41,048 bases of DNA from Nonomuraea sp. NEAU-A123 (GTDB lineage Bacteria; Actinomycetota; Actinomycetes; Streptosporangiales; Streptosporangiaceae): positions 1 to 41,048 of the forward strand of contig NZ_JAHFZZ010000044.1 of the NCBI RefSeq assembly GCF_018603905.1. The letters run 5' to 3'. The position numbers and the translations under genes are program-made. The notes beneath the pieces were generated by a model that was not told the origin of the DNA, did not search any database, and saw only the letters and a list, made by a program, of their open reading frames with translations. Shown in pieces: positions 15,620-23,115 of the stretch. Numbering within the stretch: the stretch's first letter is position 1; every line of letters begins with the position of its first letter.

Positions 15620-16276
15620 ATGATGAGAGATGTGGATCGACTTCGTGGCTGGCCGGCGGTTCTCAACGAGGGCCCGGTAGGCCTGCGACCGCTGCGGCTG
15701 GCCGACGTACGTGTGTGGCGAGAGACGCGGTTGCGCAACGCCGAGTGGCTGCGTCCCTGGGAGCCCAGTAATCCGGAGACTCCCCTGTTCAGAACGGGTC
15801 TTGGCCCGTACATCTCCATGGTCGGCACCCTGCGCCGCGAAGCCAGGCAGGGCCTCGCGCTGCCCTGGGTCGTCACGTACGGTGGCCGCTTCGCGGGACA
15901 GCTCACCATCGGCGCGATCGTCTGGGGCTCGGCCCGCTCCGCACAGGTGGGCTACTGGATCGACGGCGCGCTGGCCGGCCAGGGCATCACCCCGACCGCA
16001 CTCGCGATGGCCGTCGACCACTGCTTCTTCACCACCGGCCTGCACCGGCTGGAGGCGAACATCCGCCCCGAGAATCAAGCCAGCCGCAGGGTGGTTGAGA
16101 AGCTCGGATTCCGGGAAGAAGGCATTCGGCGTCGTCAACTTCACATCGATGGAGCCTGGCGCGACCACATTTGCTACGCGTTGACCGTCGAGGACGCACC
16201 CGGCGGGCTGCTCGTACAGTGGCGTCGCGCGCGTGAGTCAGCCGCTCATGGTGGGTCTCCAGTAGAAGAGGTTTGA
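15620..16276 (+). CDS. RimJ/RimL-type GNAT N-acetyltransferase
   Basis: 218 residues. GNAT features: the N-terminal VGLRPLRLADVRVWRETR, the acetyl-CoA pocket region YWIDGALAGQGITPTALAMA and the C-terminal LEANIRPENQASRRVVEKLG followed by GFREEG. RimJ-type enzymes acetylate N-terminal alanine of ribosomal protein S5, but many relatives act on other amines. Two ATGs in tandem (15620 and 15623) follow AGGGGG; the second has better spacing. It lies 53 bp after mog, in the same conserved order as in other actinomycetes, where it precedes sepX. Confidence 0.9.
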   Translation: MMRDVDRLRGWPAVLNEGPVGLRPLRLADVRVWRETRLRNAEWLRPWEPSNPETPLFRTGLGPYISMVGTLRREARQGLALPWVVTYGGRFAGQLTIGAIVWGSARSAQVGYWIDGALAGQGITPTALAMAVDHCFFTTGLHRLEANIRPENQASRRVVEKLGFREEGIRRRQLHIDGAWRDHICYALTVEDAPGGLLVQWRRARESAAHGGSPVEEV

Positions 16277-16356
16277 CGATCTCGCGACACACCGCACCGA
16301 ATGCTCGTCAATTAGTGACACGCGGTCTTACGGTGCGTGACGTGAGCACATCGAAG

Positions 16357-16382
16357 ACGCCAGCAGCACGCAGGCGTTTTTG
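16357..16382 (+). terminator. weak hairpin with T run between rimJ-like gene and sepX
   Basis: ACGCC (16357-16361) and GGCGT (16373-16377) flank an 11-base loop and run into TTTTT. The stem is short, so termination may be partial. Confidence 0.4.
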
Positions 16383-16400
16383 TGGTGCCCGGAGGTCGCC

Positions 16401-16982
16401 GTGAGCATCCTCCTCTACCTTGCCATCGTCGTTATGTGGCTGTGTGTCCTGGTCCCGATGTGGTTGCGCAGGGACAAGACGAACCTCGCCGAGCTGGTGG
16501 AGCTCGAGGAGTACTACACCGGCGAACACCAGCTGCCAGACCTCTCGCAGCAGCCCGCCGATCTGGTGGAGCAGAGCGACGAGGACGCGCCTGAGTTCGA
16601 GCGGGTCGATCCACGGCAGTTCCGCGCCAGGCGCCGCGCGATCATCGTGGCCCGGCGCCGGCGGCTCCTCTTCTTCACCGCCCTGCTCGTGATCGCCTCG
16701 GTGGTCACCGCCGCGGTCAAGGTGATCCCGTGGTGGAGCGTCGCGCCCGCCGGGGTCATCATGCTGGCATATATGACGTTCCTTCGGATCGCGGTGCAGG
16801 TCGACCGCGAACGGCGCGATCGCGTGCTCCAGGCCCGCGCTCGACGGCTGCGTGAGCAGCGGCGGGTGGCGGAGCTGGCAGCCGAACAGGCACAGGCCGA
16901 GATCATCGACCTCGCGGCCCGGCAGGGGGATGTGCTGTTCGATCAGTACGCGGAGCCGCCTCGGCGGGCGGTTGGAGACTGA
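16401..16982 (+). CDS. divisome membrane protein of the SepX/GlpR family
   Basis: 193 residues from GTG 16401 with GGAGG five bases upstream. Helix 1 is extreme N-terminal (SILLYLAIVVMWLCVLVPMW) and followed by LRRDK, the family hallmark. An acidic stretch, a basic segment (FRARRRAIIVARRRRLLFF) and a second hydrophobic pair (about 92-130) follow. The tail (about 133-175) is a charged coiled coil (RERRDRVLQARARRLREQ). In Streptomyces, SepX supports cross-wall formation and interacts with the FtsZ-linked divisome, and its gene follows galU-moeA-moaC-rimJ as here. Synteny and topology carry this assignment; sequence similarity beyond helix 1 is modest. Confidence 0.7.
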   Translation: MSILLYLAIVVMWLCVLVPMWLRRDKTNLAELVELEEYYTGEHQLPDLSQQPADLVEQSDEDAPEFERVDPRQFRARRRAIIVARRRRLLFFTALLVIASVVTAAVKVIPWWSVAPAGVIMLAYMTFLRIAVQVDRERRDRVLQARARRLREQRRVAELAAEQAQAEIIDLAARQGDVLFDQYAEPPRRAVGD

Positions 16983-17042
16983 GCGGGGAGCGAATGGATG
17001 GCGCGAGGACTGCTGGGAGTTTGCTAATCTGGTCGAGTCCAT

Positions 17043-17119
17043 GGGGATGTAGCGCAGTCCGGTAGCGCACTTCGTTCGCATCGAAGGGGTCAGGGGTTCG
17101 AATCCCCTCATCTCCACCA
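17043..17119 (+). tRNA. tRNA-Ala (anticodon CGC)
   Basis: Acceptor GGGGATG pairs with CATCTCC and includes the G3:U70 wobble that is the alanine identity element. The anticodon stem CTTCG/CGAAG holds loop TTCGCAT, so the anticodon is CGC (reads GCG). The T arm is AGGGG-TTCGAAT-CCCCT, discriminator A, CCA encoded (17117-17119). Confidence 0.96.
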
Positions 17120-17151
17120 GGGGCCGTTCTTGAGACGGCTGGACTGAGGTT

Positions 17152-17194
17152 GACGGGATCCCGTCTGATCATTGCGATCAGGCGGGATCTCGTC
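17152..17194 (+). terminator. long hairpin downstream of tRNA-Ala
   Basis: Arms 17152-17170 and 17176-17194 match at 17 of 19 positions around a five-base loop (ATTGC), followed by GTTTC. This is a very stable terminator-like stem 33 bp after the tRNA. Confidence 0.75.
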
Positions 17195-17622
17195 GTTTCG
17201 GGGGTTTCCGAATCGGTTTCGTCCTGGTTTGGGAGCCGCGGAGCAGGTGTCCGGGAAGGCCCGGGTGATGTCAGGGCGCTGGTGGAGGTCGGAGTTCGCG
17301 TCGCTGGGCATGCCGATGCCGGCTCCGAAGTCACACTCGCGCGGCGCGTTCACGCCATGCAGTCCCGCAACTCCATGCTGTAAATGGCAAGGCACTAGCA
17401 GTCACTGCCGAACGCAAGATCCTTCTCACCGCAGCCGCCGCTCACCGGACAACCCCCTGCGGAAATGTCAGTCGGCTCTGCCAGGGTGACCTGATCACGA
17501 ACATCGATCATCGCCAAGCGCCTGCAGCTTGACGGTGTCAGGCGTACGTCATGACTCCTCTATGGGTCGCTATGTCGATAAGTATCGTTCTCCTTTGACG
17601 CTGGTTGACGGAGGTATGTGAC
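17195..17622. other. intergenic stretch between tRNA-Ala terminator and the ECF41 gene
   Basis: No intact gene. A minus-strand frame around 17255-17395 (LHGVNAPRECDFGAG) has high third-position GC and may be a gene scrap of unknown family. I looked for an ECF41-type promoter before 17623 and found no clear match. Confidence 0.35.
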
Positions 17623-18504
17623 GTGGACGAACATCCTTGGCTGACAGAGCGGTTCGCCGAGCATCGCTCGCATCTCCGCGCGGTGGCTTTTCGGATGCTC
17701 GGATCGCTGAGCGAGGCCGACGACGCGCTTCAGGACGCCTGGCTGCGCGCCAGCCGCGCCGATGTCAGCCAGGTGCAGAACATTGCCGGATGGCTGACCA
17801 CGGTGGTGGCTCGGGTGTGCCTGAACATGCTGCGCTCGCGTGCTAACCGCCACGAGGAACCGCTGGACATCCAGGCGGCTGATCCGTTGCTGGGCCCTGC
17901 GCTCACTGGGAATCCCGAACAAGAGGTGGTGATGGCCGACTCGGTGGGGGTGGCGCTGCTGGTGGTGCTCGACACCCTGAGTCCGGCTGAGCGGCTCGCC
18001 TTCGTGTTGCACGATCTGTTCGCCGTGCCCTTCGAGGAGATCGCTCCCATGCTGGAGCGATCACCGGAGGCGGCCCGGCAACTGGCCAGCCGTGCCCGCC
18101 GCCGCGTCAAGGGTGCCGCACCCGCGCCGTACGTCGATCTGACCCGCCAGCGGGAGATCGTCGAAGCCTTCCTGTCCGCCACCCGCGGCCGGGATTTCCA
18201 AGCTCTGATCACGCTGCTCCACCCCGATGTCATGCTCCGGGCGGACAAGGCCGTCATGCTGACCGCCGAGCCTGTCGTGGTCCACGGAGCCGAGCCCGTC
18301 GCCAAGGGCGCGATGGCCGCCATGCAGCGGGCCCAGTTCACCGGACCCGCCCTCATCGACGGCGCCGTTGGCCTCGTGATGGCTCTCCACAGCCACCTGC
18401 GTGTGGCACTCACGTTCACGATCGTCGACGACCTCATCACCGCCATCGACGTCATCGCAGAACCCGATCGTCTCGATCGACTCAATCTGGCAGTCCTCGA
18501 CTGA
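17623..18504 (+). CDS. ECF41-type RNA polymerase sigma factor with SnoaL-like C-terminal domain
   Basis: 293 residues. Sigma region 2 (about 5-70; FRMLGSLSEADDALQDAWLR) and region 4 (about 108-160; LSPAERLAFVLHDLFAVPFEEIAPML) are followed by a SnoaL-like NTF2-fold domain of about 120 residues. That fused domain, and not a separate anti-sigma factor, sets the activity of ECF41 sigmas. The C-terminus DRLDRLNLAVLD corresponds to the regulatory tail region of the group. The GTG at 17623 has GGAGG eight bases upstream. A strong hairpin closes the transcript. ECF41 sigmas usually drive one adjacent gene for a small redox or decarboxylase enzyme; here the neighbour encodes a DoxX-like membrane protein. 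Confidence 0.9.
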   Translation: MDEHPWLTERFAEHRSHLRAVAFRMLGSLSEADDALQDAWLRASRADVSQVQNIAGWLTTVVARVCLNMLRSRANRHEEPLDIQAADPLLGPALTGNPEQEVVMADSVGVALLVVLDTLSPAERLAFVLHDLFAVPFEEIAPMLERSPEAARQLASRARRRVKGAAPAPYVDLTRQREIVEAFLSATRGRDFQALITLLHPDVMLRADKAVMLTAEPVVVHGAEPVAKGAMAAMQRAQFTGPALIDGAVGLVMALHSHLRVALTFTIVDDLITAIDVIAEPDRLDRLNLAVLD

Positions 18505-18506
18505 GG

Positions 18507-18544
18507 GGTTGGGAGGTGGGATCACTTGGATCCACCTCCCAACC
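18507..18544 (+). terminator. hairpin after the ECF41 gene
   Basis: A perfect 13-bp stem (GGTTGGGAGGTGG 18507-18519 with CCACCTCCCAACC 18532-18544) and a 12-base loop. No T run follows, as is common for actinobacterial terminators. Confidence 0.75.
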
Positions 18545-18584
18545 GCCGGGCTCCTCGCATATGACGCAGATCACATTCGCCGTC

Positions 18585-18611
18585 GGTCACATCGCTGTAT
18601 GACGCCGGGTC
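18585..18611 (+). promoter_or_regulatory. candidate ECF41-dependent promoter of the DoxX-like gene
   Basis: GGTCACA (18585-18591), 16-base spacer, GGTC (18608-18611). As I recall it, the published ECF41 consensus is TGTCACA-N16-CGTC, so this differs by one base in each element. It lies 73 bp before the DoxX-like start. Confidence 0.5.
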
Positions 18612-18683
18612 AAGGCAGTGACGGACTCACCGATCACGCCGCTGCGGCCCCGGCCCAGCGTCACCGAAGCAAGGAGCGCCCAA

Positions 18684-19025
18684 ATGGTTCACGTTATCGT
18701 CACCGTTCTCGCCGCCGCCTGGGTGGCTTTCTCCGCCTACGCCATCCTCACTCGCGCAGCGTGGGTCGTCCAACCGCTGGCAGCGTACGGTGTCCCGAGC
18801 TCATGGTGGCCCTGGCTCGGTGCCGCCAAGGCTGCGGGGGCAGCGGGCCTGCTGGTCGGCCTGTTCGTGCCCGTGATCGGCACTTTGGCCGGAATCGGCC
18901 TGGTTCTGTACTTCGTCGGGGCCGTCATCACTGTGCTCCGGGCACGCTCCTACGCGACTGTCGCCTACCCGCTGCTGTACCTCGTGCCGGTTGTTGCCGC
19001 CCTCATGCTGAGATCCGCCGCCTGA
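18684..19025 (+). CDS. DoxX-like four-helix membrane protein
   Basis: 113 residues. The ATG at 18684 has AAGGAG seven bases upstream. Four hydrophobic helices span nearly the whole length (VIVTVLAAAWVAFSAYAILT; LGAAKAAGAAGLLVGLFVPV; IGLVLYFVGAVITVLR; PLLYLVPVVAALML). The motif WLGAAKAAGAAGLLVGL is that of DoxX-like (DoxX_2) proteins. Members are linked to thiol or quinone redox stress in a few cases, and most have no known activity. It sits directly behind the ECF41 sigma gene and a promoter resembling the ECF41 consensus, so it is the likely target of that sigma. Confidence 0.8.
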   Translation: MVHVIVTVLAAAWVAFSAYAILTRAAWVVQPLAAYGVPSSWWPWLGAAKAAGAAGLLVGLFVPVIGTLAGIGLVLYFVGAVITVLRARSYATVAYPLLYLVPVVAALMLRSAA

Positions 19026-19065
19026 CGGCACAGCCAGAGCCCAGGCCGACTGTCCACCCAGAACC

Positions 19066-19113
19066 ACCCCGGTACCCCTCGCCGCACGCGAGGAGTACCG
19101 GGGTTTGAGTTTT
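19066..19113 (+). terminator. strong terminator after the DoxX-like gene
   Basis: Arms 19066-19081 and 19089-19104 pair at 15 of 16 positions (ACCCCGGTACCCCTCG) around a seven-base loop and run into TTTGAGTTTT. Confidence 0.85.
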
Positions 19114-19142
19114 CACGACCGTGACCAACCGCTGCAGGCGGC

Positions 19143-19224
19143 GGGAAATGATCACGTCCGACCCGGGAAGCGATCATCACCCACCCGGACTCGGTGCAGG
19201 TCACGCCTACTCGTGAACACCCCA
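19143..19224 (+). repeat. 82-bp IS21-like end, copy A
   Basis: GGGAAATGATC (19143-19153), 11-base spacer, GGGAAGCGATC (19165-19175), 35 bases, TCGTGAACACCCCA (19211-19224). Copies B and C have the same lengths. Read from the right the terminus is TGTTCACGA, starting with TG, and tandem subterminal boxes are typical of IS21-family ends. No transposase lies beside it. Confidence 0.7.
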
Positions 19225-19233
19225 CCAACGGAT

Positions 19234-19266
19234 AAGGCCCGGTTCCAGATCATGGACCGGCCTTTT
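19234..19266 (+). terminator. terminator-like hairpin next to repeat copy A
   Basis: AAGGCCCGGTTCCA and TGGACCGGCCTTTTT pair with small bulges around GATCA, ending in a T run. It may be a leftover from the element whose end is copy A, or from a deleted gene. Confidence 0.5.
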
Positions 19267-19362
19267 TGCTGGTCAGGCTGGATGAGGGCTGCCAGTGATG
19301 CGATCGGCTGGCGGTGCGTACTCCAAAGGGCTCAGGGCTCGAGTCAGCGAACGTCTTCAGAG

Positions 19363-19675
19363 CTACTTGTAGTGGGCTGGGGCCAGGAGCGGGCTCGCTT
19401 GACCGGCAGCCATGAGGTGAGGAGGGGCGCCGGCCCGGTCGGATTCGAGGGTGCCGCCCTGCCAGCCGGAGCCGGTCCAGCGGGCGTGACATGGTGCGTA
19501 GGCAGCTCTGCTCTCATGCCCCGCCCAGGTGGCCGGGTAGCCAATGCACGGCGCTGAGCCGGTCACGACGTTCGCCTCGCCGCCGACGTTGGCCGAGGTG
19601 AACCGCCCCAGCGCCGCCCAGTTCTTCCGGAGCCTGCGTGGATCCCGCCGGTGAACTTCCCGGCCAAAGCACCAA
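19363..19675 (-). pseudogene. 3' gene remnant, family not recognised
   Basis: The minus frame ending TAG at 19365-19363 encodes about 100 residues with nearly all codons ending in G or C (for example FTSANVGGEANVVTG, then SAPCIGYPATWAGHESRAAY), like the real genes around it. No start with a ribosome site is found and coding character fades above about 19690, so the 5' part is missing. The PCIGYP-type stretch faintly recalls the C-terminal lid region of secreted S33/TAP-like hydrolases, but I would not assign it. It lies 138 bp from repeat copy A. Confidence 0.4.
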
Positions 19676-19803
19676 CAGGAGCGGCCGTAGGGGCGTGAAG
19701 AAGAATCTGAGGTTTCGCCAAGTAGAGATGTGATCCGAAGACCGACCACAACAGCCACGCGACCCCGCGAAGCGTTCCCGCAGGGAGGAGTGGAGGAATT
19801 CGT

Positions 19804-20418
19804 ATGAGCTCGTTACAGGATGTGAGCGATCTTCCGCGAGAAACCGAGGACGCGAACCTGCTCAAGGAGTCCCTCCGCATCCCCGAGCGGTTCGAGGCGC
19901 TCTACGACCGCTATTTCGCGGAGATCCATCGATTTGTCGCCGGCCGGTTGGGCACGCAGACCGCCGACGACCTGACCGCGGAGATCTTCCTGGCGGCATT
20001 CCACGGCCGCGCACGCTTCGACGCGCACCGTGGCGTCGTCCGCGGCTGGCTGTACGGCATCGCCACCAACGTCGTCGCGCAGCACCGCAGAAGCGAGTCG
20101 CGCCACCTGCAGACCCTGCGTCGTACGGCGGCGGAGGACGTGGTCGACGCGGTCGACGCCGGGCACGAGGATCTGGTCGCTCGCCGTCTGACGGCCGCAG
20201 GCGTGCAGGAGCAACTCGCGTCCGCCCTGGGCGCGATCCCAGATGCCGACCGCGACGTGCTGGTGCTCCTCGCGCTGGCGGAGCTCAGTTACGAGGAGAT
20301 CGCGCAGGCCCTCGACATACCTCCGGGAACCGTCGGATCCCGGCTCAACCGGGCCCGCAAGAAGCTGCGAGCCGCCCTCGGCGGCGTCAATCCCATGTTT
20401 GGAGGAGCAGATGGATGA
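19804..20418 (+). CDS. ECF-type RNA polymerase sigma factor
   Basis: 204 residues. Region 2 (about 26-95: FEALYDRYFAEIHRFVAGRL, DDLTAEIFLAAFHGRARFD, VRGWLYGIATNVVAQHRR) and region 4 (about 135-195: IPDADRDVLVLLALAELSYE and TVGSRLNRARKKLR) are complete; no extra domain is fused. ATG 19804 has GGAGG seven bases upstream. The stop overlaps the ATG of the next gene (20411) by 8 bp. In actinobacteria this sigma type is very often followed by a CU044_5270 membrane protein, which may sense the signal or act as anti-sigma, though this has not been shown for the pair. Confidence 0.92.
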   Translation: MSSLQDVSDLPRETEDANLLKESLRIPERFEALYDRYFAEIHRFVAGRLGTQTADDLTAEIFLAAFHGRARFDAHRGVVRGWLYGIATNVVAQHRRSESRHLQTLRRTAAEDVVDAVDAGHEDLVARRLTAAGVQEQLASALGAIPDADRDVLVLLALAELSYEEIAQALDIPPGTVGSRLNRARKKLRAALGGVNPMFGGADG

Positions 20419-21589
20419 CCTGACCGCGATCCGGGAGCTGCTCTCGGCACCGCCCGTTTCCCCCGAGGTGGTGGCGGACGGCCGGACCCGGCTCGCCACC
20501 GCCTTCGCCAGTACGCCGAAGCCAGCCAACCTGAGGAGCCTTGAGATGACTGAAGAAACCCCTGTCCACCAGGACAAACGCCGGGCGATGCGGACGGCCC
20601 GATGGACCGCTCTCGGCGTCGGCCTGCTCGGCGCCGCGGCGGCCGTGACCCTTGTGGTCACGTCGGGAACCTCGGCAGGAGCGCCGGGTACGCGGCCCGC
20701 CGCTCAGGCGCCGTCCGTACAGCCCATCAAGAAGCTGTCGGCCCAGCAGGTCCTCCTGGCGGCCGCGACCTCGGCCGCGAAGACACCTGCGGACGGGGCG
20801 TACTGGGTCCGCAACAGCGTTACCGGCAAGCAGCGAGTCGAACCTGGCGGCAAATACACCCTTGAGATGACCACCTTGCTGGAGACGTGGGTTTCTCAAG
20901 TACCCGGCCAGCCCACCTGGTTCATCAACCAGAACCTGGGGATCAAACCGGCGACGCCGCAGGACGAGGAGGCGTGGCGGGCGGCCGGCTCTCCGCACAG
21001 CTGGACCTACCCGGGTACAACCGTCACCAAGCGCGGCAAGTCCTTCAAGACGCCGAGCGTGACGCTGCAGAGCAAGCCGGGCGAGCCCGTGACCACACGG
21101 GTGGACAGCGACAAAACCGACTCGTCGGTGGGCAAGCCCATGACGCGGGCCGCGCTGAGCGAACTGCCGACGACCCCCGACGGCCTGAGGGACTACCTGA
21201 AGACGGTCATCGCCAAGCAGTGGGGCGCGGAATACGCGCACGTGGACGTGAACGCCGAGCTCTACCAGACCGGCACGCACATCATCATGGATGTTCCCGC
21301 TCCGCCCAATGTGCGGGCGGCGGCGTTTCGCATGCTCGCCTCGCTGCCCGGTGTGAAGGCAGAGGGCGAGGTCACTGACCCGCTGGGCCGCACCGGCCAG
21401 GCCGTCAGCCTCCCGCATAGCAATGGGGAGGGCCGGCTCATCATGAACACGGCTACGGGGGAGCCGCTGGCGTTCGTGACGACCATCAAGGAAGCCCGTG
21501 TCTTCGTGGCGATCAAGAAAGCCCGCTGGACCGACGACAAGCCTGACCTGTCTGCCAGCCAACGCGGCTCGGACGACCCGCCCGCCTAA
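20411..21589 (+). CDS. CU044_5270-family membrane-anchored protein, partner of the ECF sigma
   Basis: 392 residues. A cytoplasmic N-terminus of about 60 residues (MDDLTAIRELLSAPPVSPEV) precedes one transmembrane helix (about 66-86; ALGVGLLGAAAAVTLVVTSG). An extracellular domain of about 300 residues follows with YWVRNSVTGKQRVEPGGK, PDGLRDYLKTVI and the family end TTIKEARVFVAIK. The start sits inside the sigma gene with GGAGGAG just before it, so the two are translated together. The topology suits a sensor or anti-sigma that holds the sigma factor at the membrane; the molecular role of the family is not established. Confidence 0.85.
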   Translation: MDDLTAIRELLSAPPVSPEVVADGRTRLATAFASTPKPANLRSLEMTEETPVHQDKRRAMRTARWTALGVGLLGAAAAVTLVVTSGTSAGAPGTRPAAQAPSVQPIKKLSAQQVLLAAATSAAKTPADGAYWVRNSVTGKQRVEPGGKYTLEMTTLLETWVSQVPGQPTWFINQNLGIKPATPQDEEAWRAAGSPHSWTYPGTTVTKRGKSFKTPSVTLQSKPGEPVTTRVDSDKTDSSVGKPMTRAALSELPTTPDGLRDYLKTVIAKQWGAEYAHVDVNAELYQTGTHIIMDVPAPPNVRAAAFRMLASLPGVKAEGEVTDPLGRTGQAVSLPHSNGEGRLIMNTATGEPLAFVTTIKEARVFVAIKKARWTDDKPDLSASQRGSDDPPA

Positions 21590-21663
21590 CGCCGCAGGCT
21601 GCCTTGCCCGCGTCTTGGGGGCGACGTGGGACAGGCAGCCACCCGATCGGCGGGAGGCAAAGG

Positions 21664-21800
21664 TACGACCGCGAGGACCTGCGCCGACGCCTTGCCGAAG
21701 AGCCCGGCGTGCCGGTCACTCATCTGCTGGCCGAGATCCGCGAGCGCGGCTACACCGGCAGCGCCAACCTGCTGGTGCGAACAGGCATCTCTCACGGCCC
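21664..21800 (+). pseudogene. fragment of an IS21-type (IstA-like) transposase
   Basis: The plus-strand frame reads YDREDLRRRLAEEP, GVPVTHLLAEIRERGYTGSA, NLLVR and then loses similarity. The pattern of short helix plus LL(A/R)EIRERGYTG is common to the helix-turn-helix region upstream of the catalytic core in IstA and some ISL3 transposases. No start, catalytic triad or istB partner is present. It lies about 490 bp left of repeat copy B, which could be the right end of the same dead element. Confidence 0.5.
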
Positions 21801-21945
21801 TCCACTTACTAGTACGGTCCCACTCCCGGGATCAGCACAGCAGCCGGTATCAAGAAATGGGCGATAGGTACGAGCACGAGAGATACCACTAGGCCACGTC
21901 CCTCGCCACGAGGGGGAGCGTCCCGCAAACGATCGAGAAGCGGGA

Positions 21946-22086
21946 GGGACGCATGTCGCCCTGTACGACCAATACCTCGAAGCGGACGTGAAGATTGCGC
22001 CGCCGCTCCTGATCGCGGAATTCGTGGAGCGGCTCCTGCGGCGCTGGCCAGAAGAGGGCGAGGCGGATGAGGACGATATTCCCTAG
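21946..22086 (+). pseudogene. 3' remnant of an unrecognised acidic-tailed protein
   Basis: The frame ending TAG at 22084-22086 gives HVALYDQYLEADV, IAPPLLIAEFVERLLRRWP and an acidic tail, EEGEADEDDIP. Codons look genuine and the piece resembles the C-terminus of small conserved actinobacterial proteins with an xxFVxxLLxRWP motif, but no start belongs to it. The following stretch to 22291 holds no gene I can support. Confidence 0.35.
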
Positions 22087-22291
22087 GCAGCATCTCCGCT
22101 GATCAGGGGCGCGGCAGGCCCCTATATCCACGTCCCGATGGCGTACAGTCGCGCGGCGGAAACCTCGGCGTACGCGGTCCACGTTGCGGGTCCAACCCGG
22201 TCTGCACTGCTACGACCATCAAGAGGATCGGCTCCGGACCTCGTAACCACGGTCAAGCCTGCCGCGCCGAGACGAGCAGCCCATCCGACCT

Positions 22292-22373
22292 GGGCAACGA
22301 TCACGCCGATCTAGGGAAGCGATCTTCCAGGTCGCTGCTGCATCCCAGGTCACACCCACTCGTGAACACCCCA
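22292..22373 (+). repeat. 82-bp IS21-like end, copy B
   Basis: GGGCAACGATC (22292-22302), 11-base spacer, GGGAAGCGATC (22314-22324), 35 bases, TCGTGAACACCCCA (22360-22373). Spacing is identical to copies A and C; the intervening bases differ, apart from a GGTCAC..CC.AC stretch just before the terminus. Confidence 0.7.
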
Positions 22374-22403
22374 CTGGTCGCCACGGGGAAGATCCCGAGG
22401 CGG

Positions 22404-23021
22404 TCAGGACCCGGGCAGATCTCGGGCAGTCGTGGCGTTGTGGCGCTGGTAGTGGCGTGCAGCCCGGGCGCGGTTGCCGCATGACGGCTTGCACCACTCC
22501 TGTCGTCCGTGGCTCTTGACGAAGTAGCGTACGCAGCGCGGTGCGTTGCAGGCCCGCAACTGCTCACGCCGCGGACCGCTCAGGAAATCGATGGCGGCCC
22601 GCGCCAGGGCTGCGATCAGCTGGACACTTGCGTCGCGCTCGGTCGACAACACTTCCGTACGGGGTGCCCCGCCCGCGGGCCAGTCAAGTTGCGGGACGAT
22701 TGCTTCACGGGCGGCCGCCGCGTTGAGGTGCGCCAGCGCCTGCTCAACGGGCACCAGCAGGTGGGCGTCGGCCCGGCTTGGCGGTGCCGGGCTGACCGCT
22801 TGCGCGAACAGTGCCCGCACGGCCCGGCGCAGCCCGACGATCTCGCCCCTCAGCCTCTCGTCCATCGAGAGTCCTGCGATATCGACGTGGCCGCCCAGCA
22901 AGTCGGCCTGCTGGTGGATCCAGCGGGCCGTGCTCTGCACCGTTGCCAGATCGTCGGCGACACCGCCGTTGCCGTCGTGGCGAATCGTGCTCGCCAGTTC
23001 CAGGGCCGGCCAGCGTTCCAC
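22404..23021 (-). CDS. CGNR zinc-finger transcriptional regulator (ABATE domain)
   Basis: 205 residues. The N-terminal ABATE-type region (about 1-150) is followed by a CGNR zinc finger (about 155-200): RACNAPRCVRYFVKSHGRQE, WCKPSCGNRARAARHYQR, with four cysteines placed C-x4-C-x14-C-x3-C. These actinobacterial regulators bind DNA with the finger and probably a ligand with the N-terminal part. The GTG at 23021 has AGGAGG five bases upstream. It is divergent from the metallophosphoesterase-LysE pair, which it probably controls. Confidence 0.88.
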   Translation of the reverse strand: MERWPALELASTIRHDGNGGVADDLATVQSTARWIHQQADLLGGHVDIAGLSMDERLRGEIVGLRRAVRALFAQAVSPAPPSRADAHLLVPVEQALAHLNAAAAREAIVPQLDWPAGGAPRTEVLSTERDASVQLIAALARAAIDFLSGPRREQLRACNAPRCVRYFVKSHGRQEWCKPSCGNRARAARHYQRHNATTARDLPGS

Positions 23022-23115
23022 TCGATCCTCCTGGTTGCTTACGTCCGCTCCATACCCTATGGTCCCTAACGCTAAATCCTATTTAACCATTAGATGGCTA
23101 GTGAGGGATCACACG
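23022..23115. promoter_or_regulatory. divergent promoter region between the CGNR regulator and the phosphoesterase
   Basis: An AT-rich island in a GC-rich region (CTAAATCCTATTTAACCATT at about 23071-23090). It lies inside an imperfect dyad with outer arms CCCTAAC and GCTAGTGAGGG. No unique -35/-10 pair stands out. Confidence 0.4.

Noticed and set aside
16308..17117. Minus-strand frame covering sepX and reading across tRNA-Ala
   Set aside because: Reads through a tRNA gene and mirrors SepX codons.
20387..21562. 391-residue minus-strand frame opposite the CU044_5270 gene
   Set aside because: Arg/Gly/His-rich shadow; sigma-partner coupling on the plus strand is decisive.
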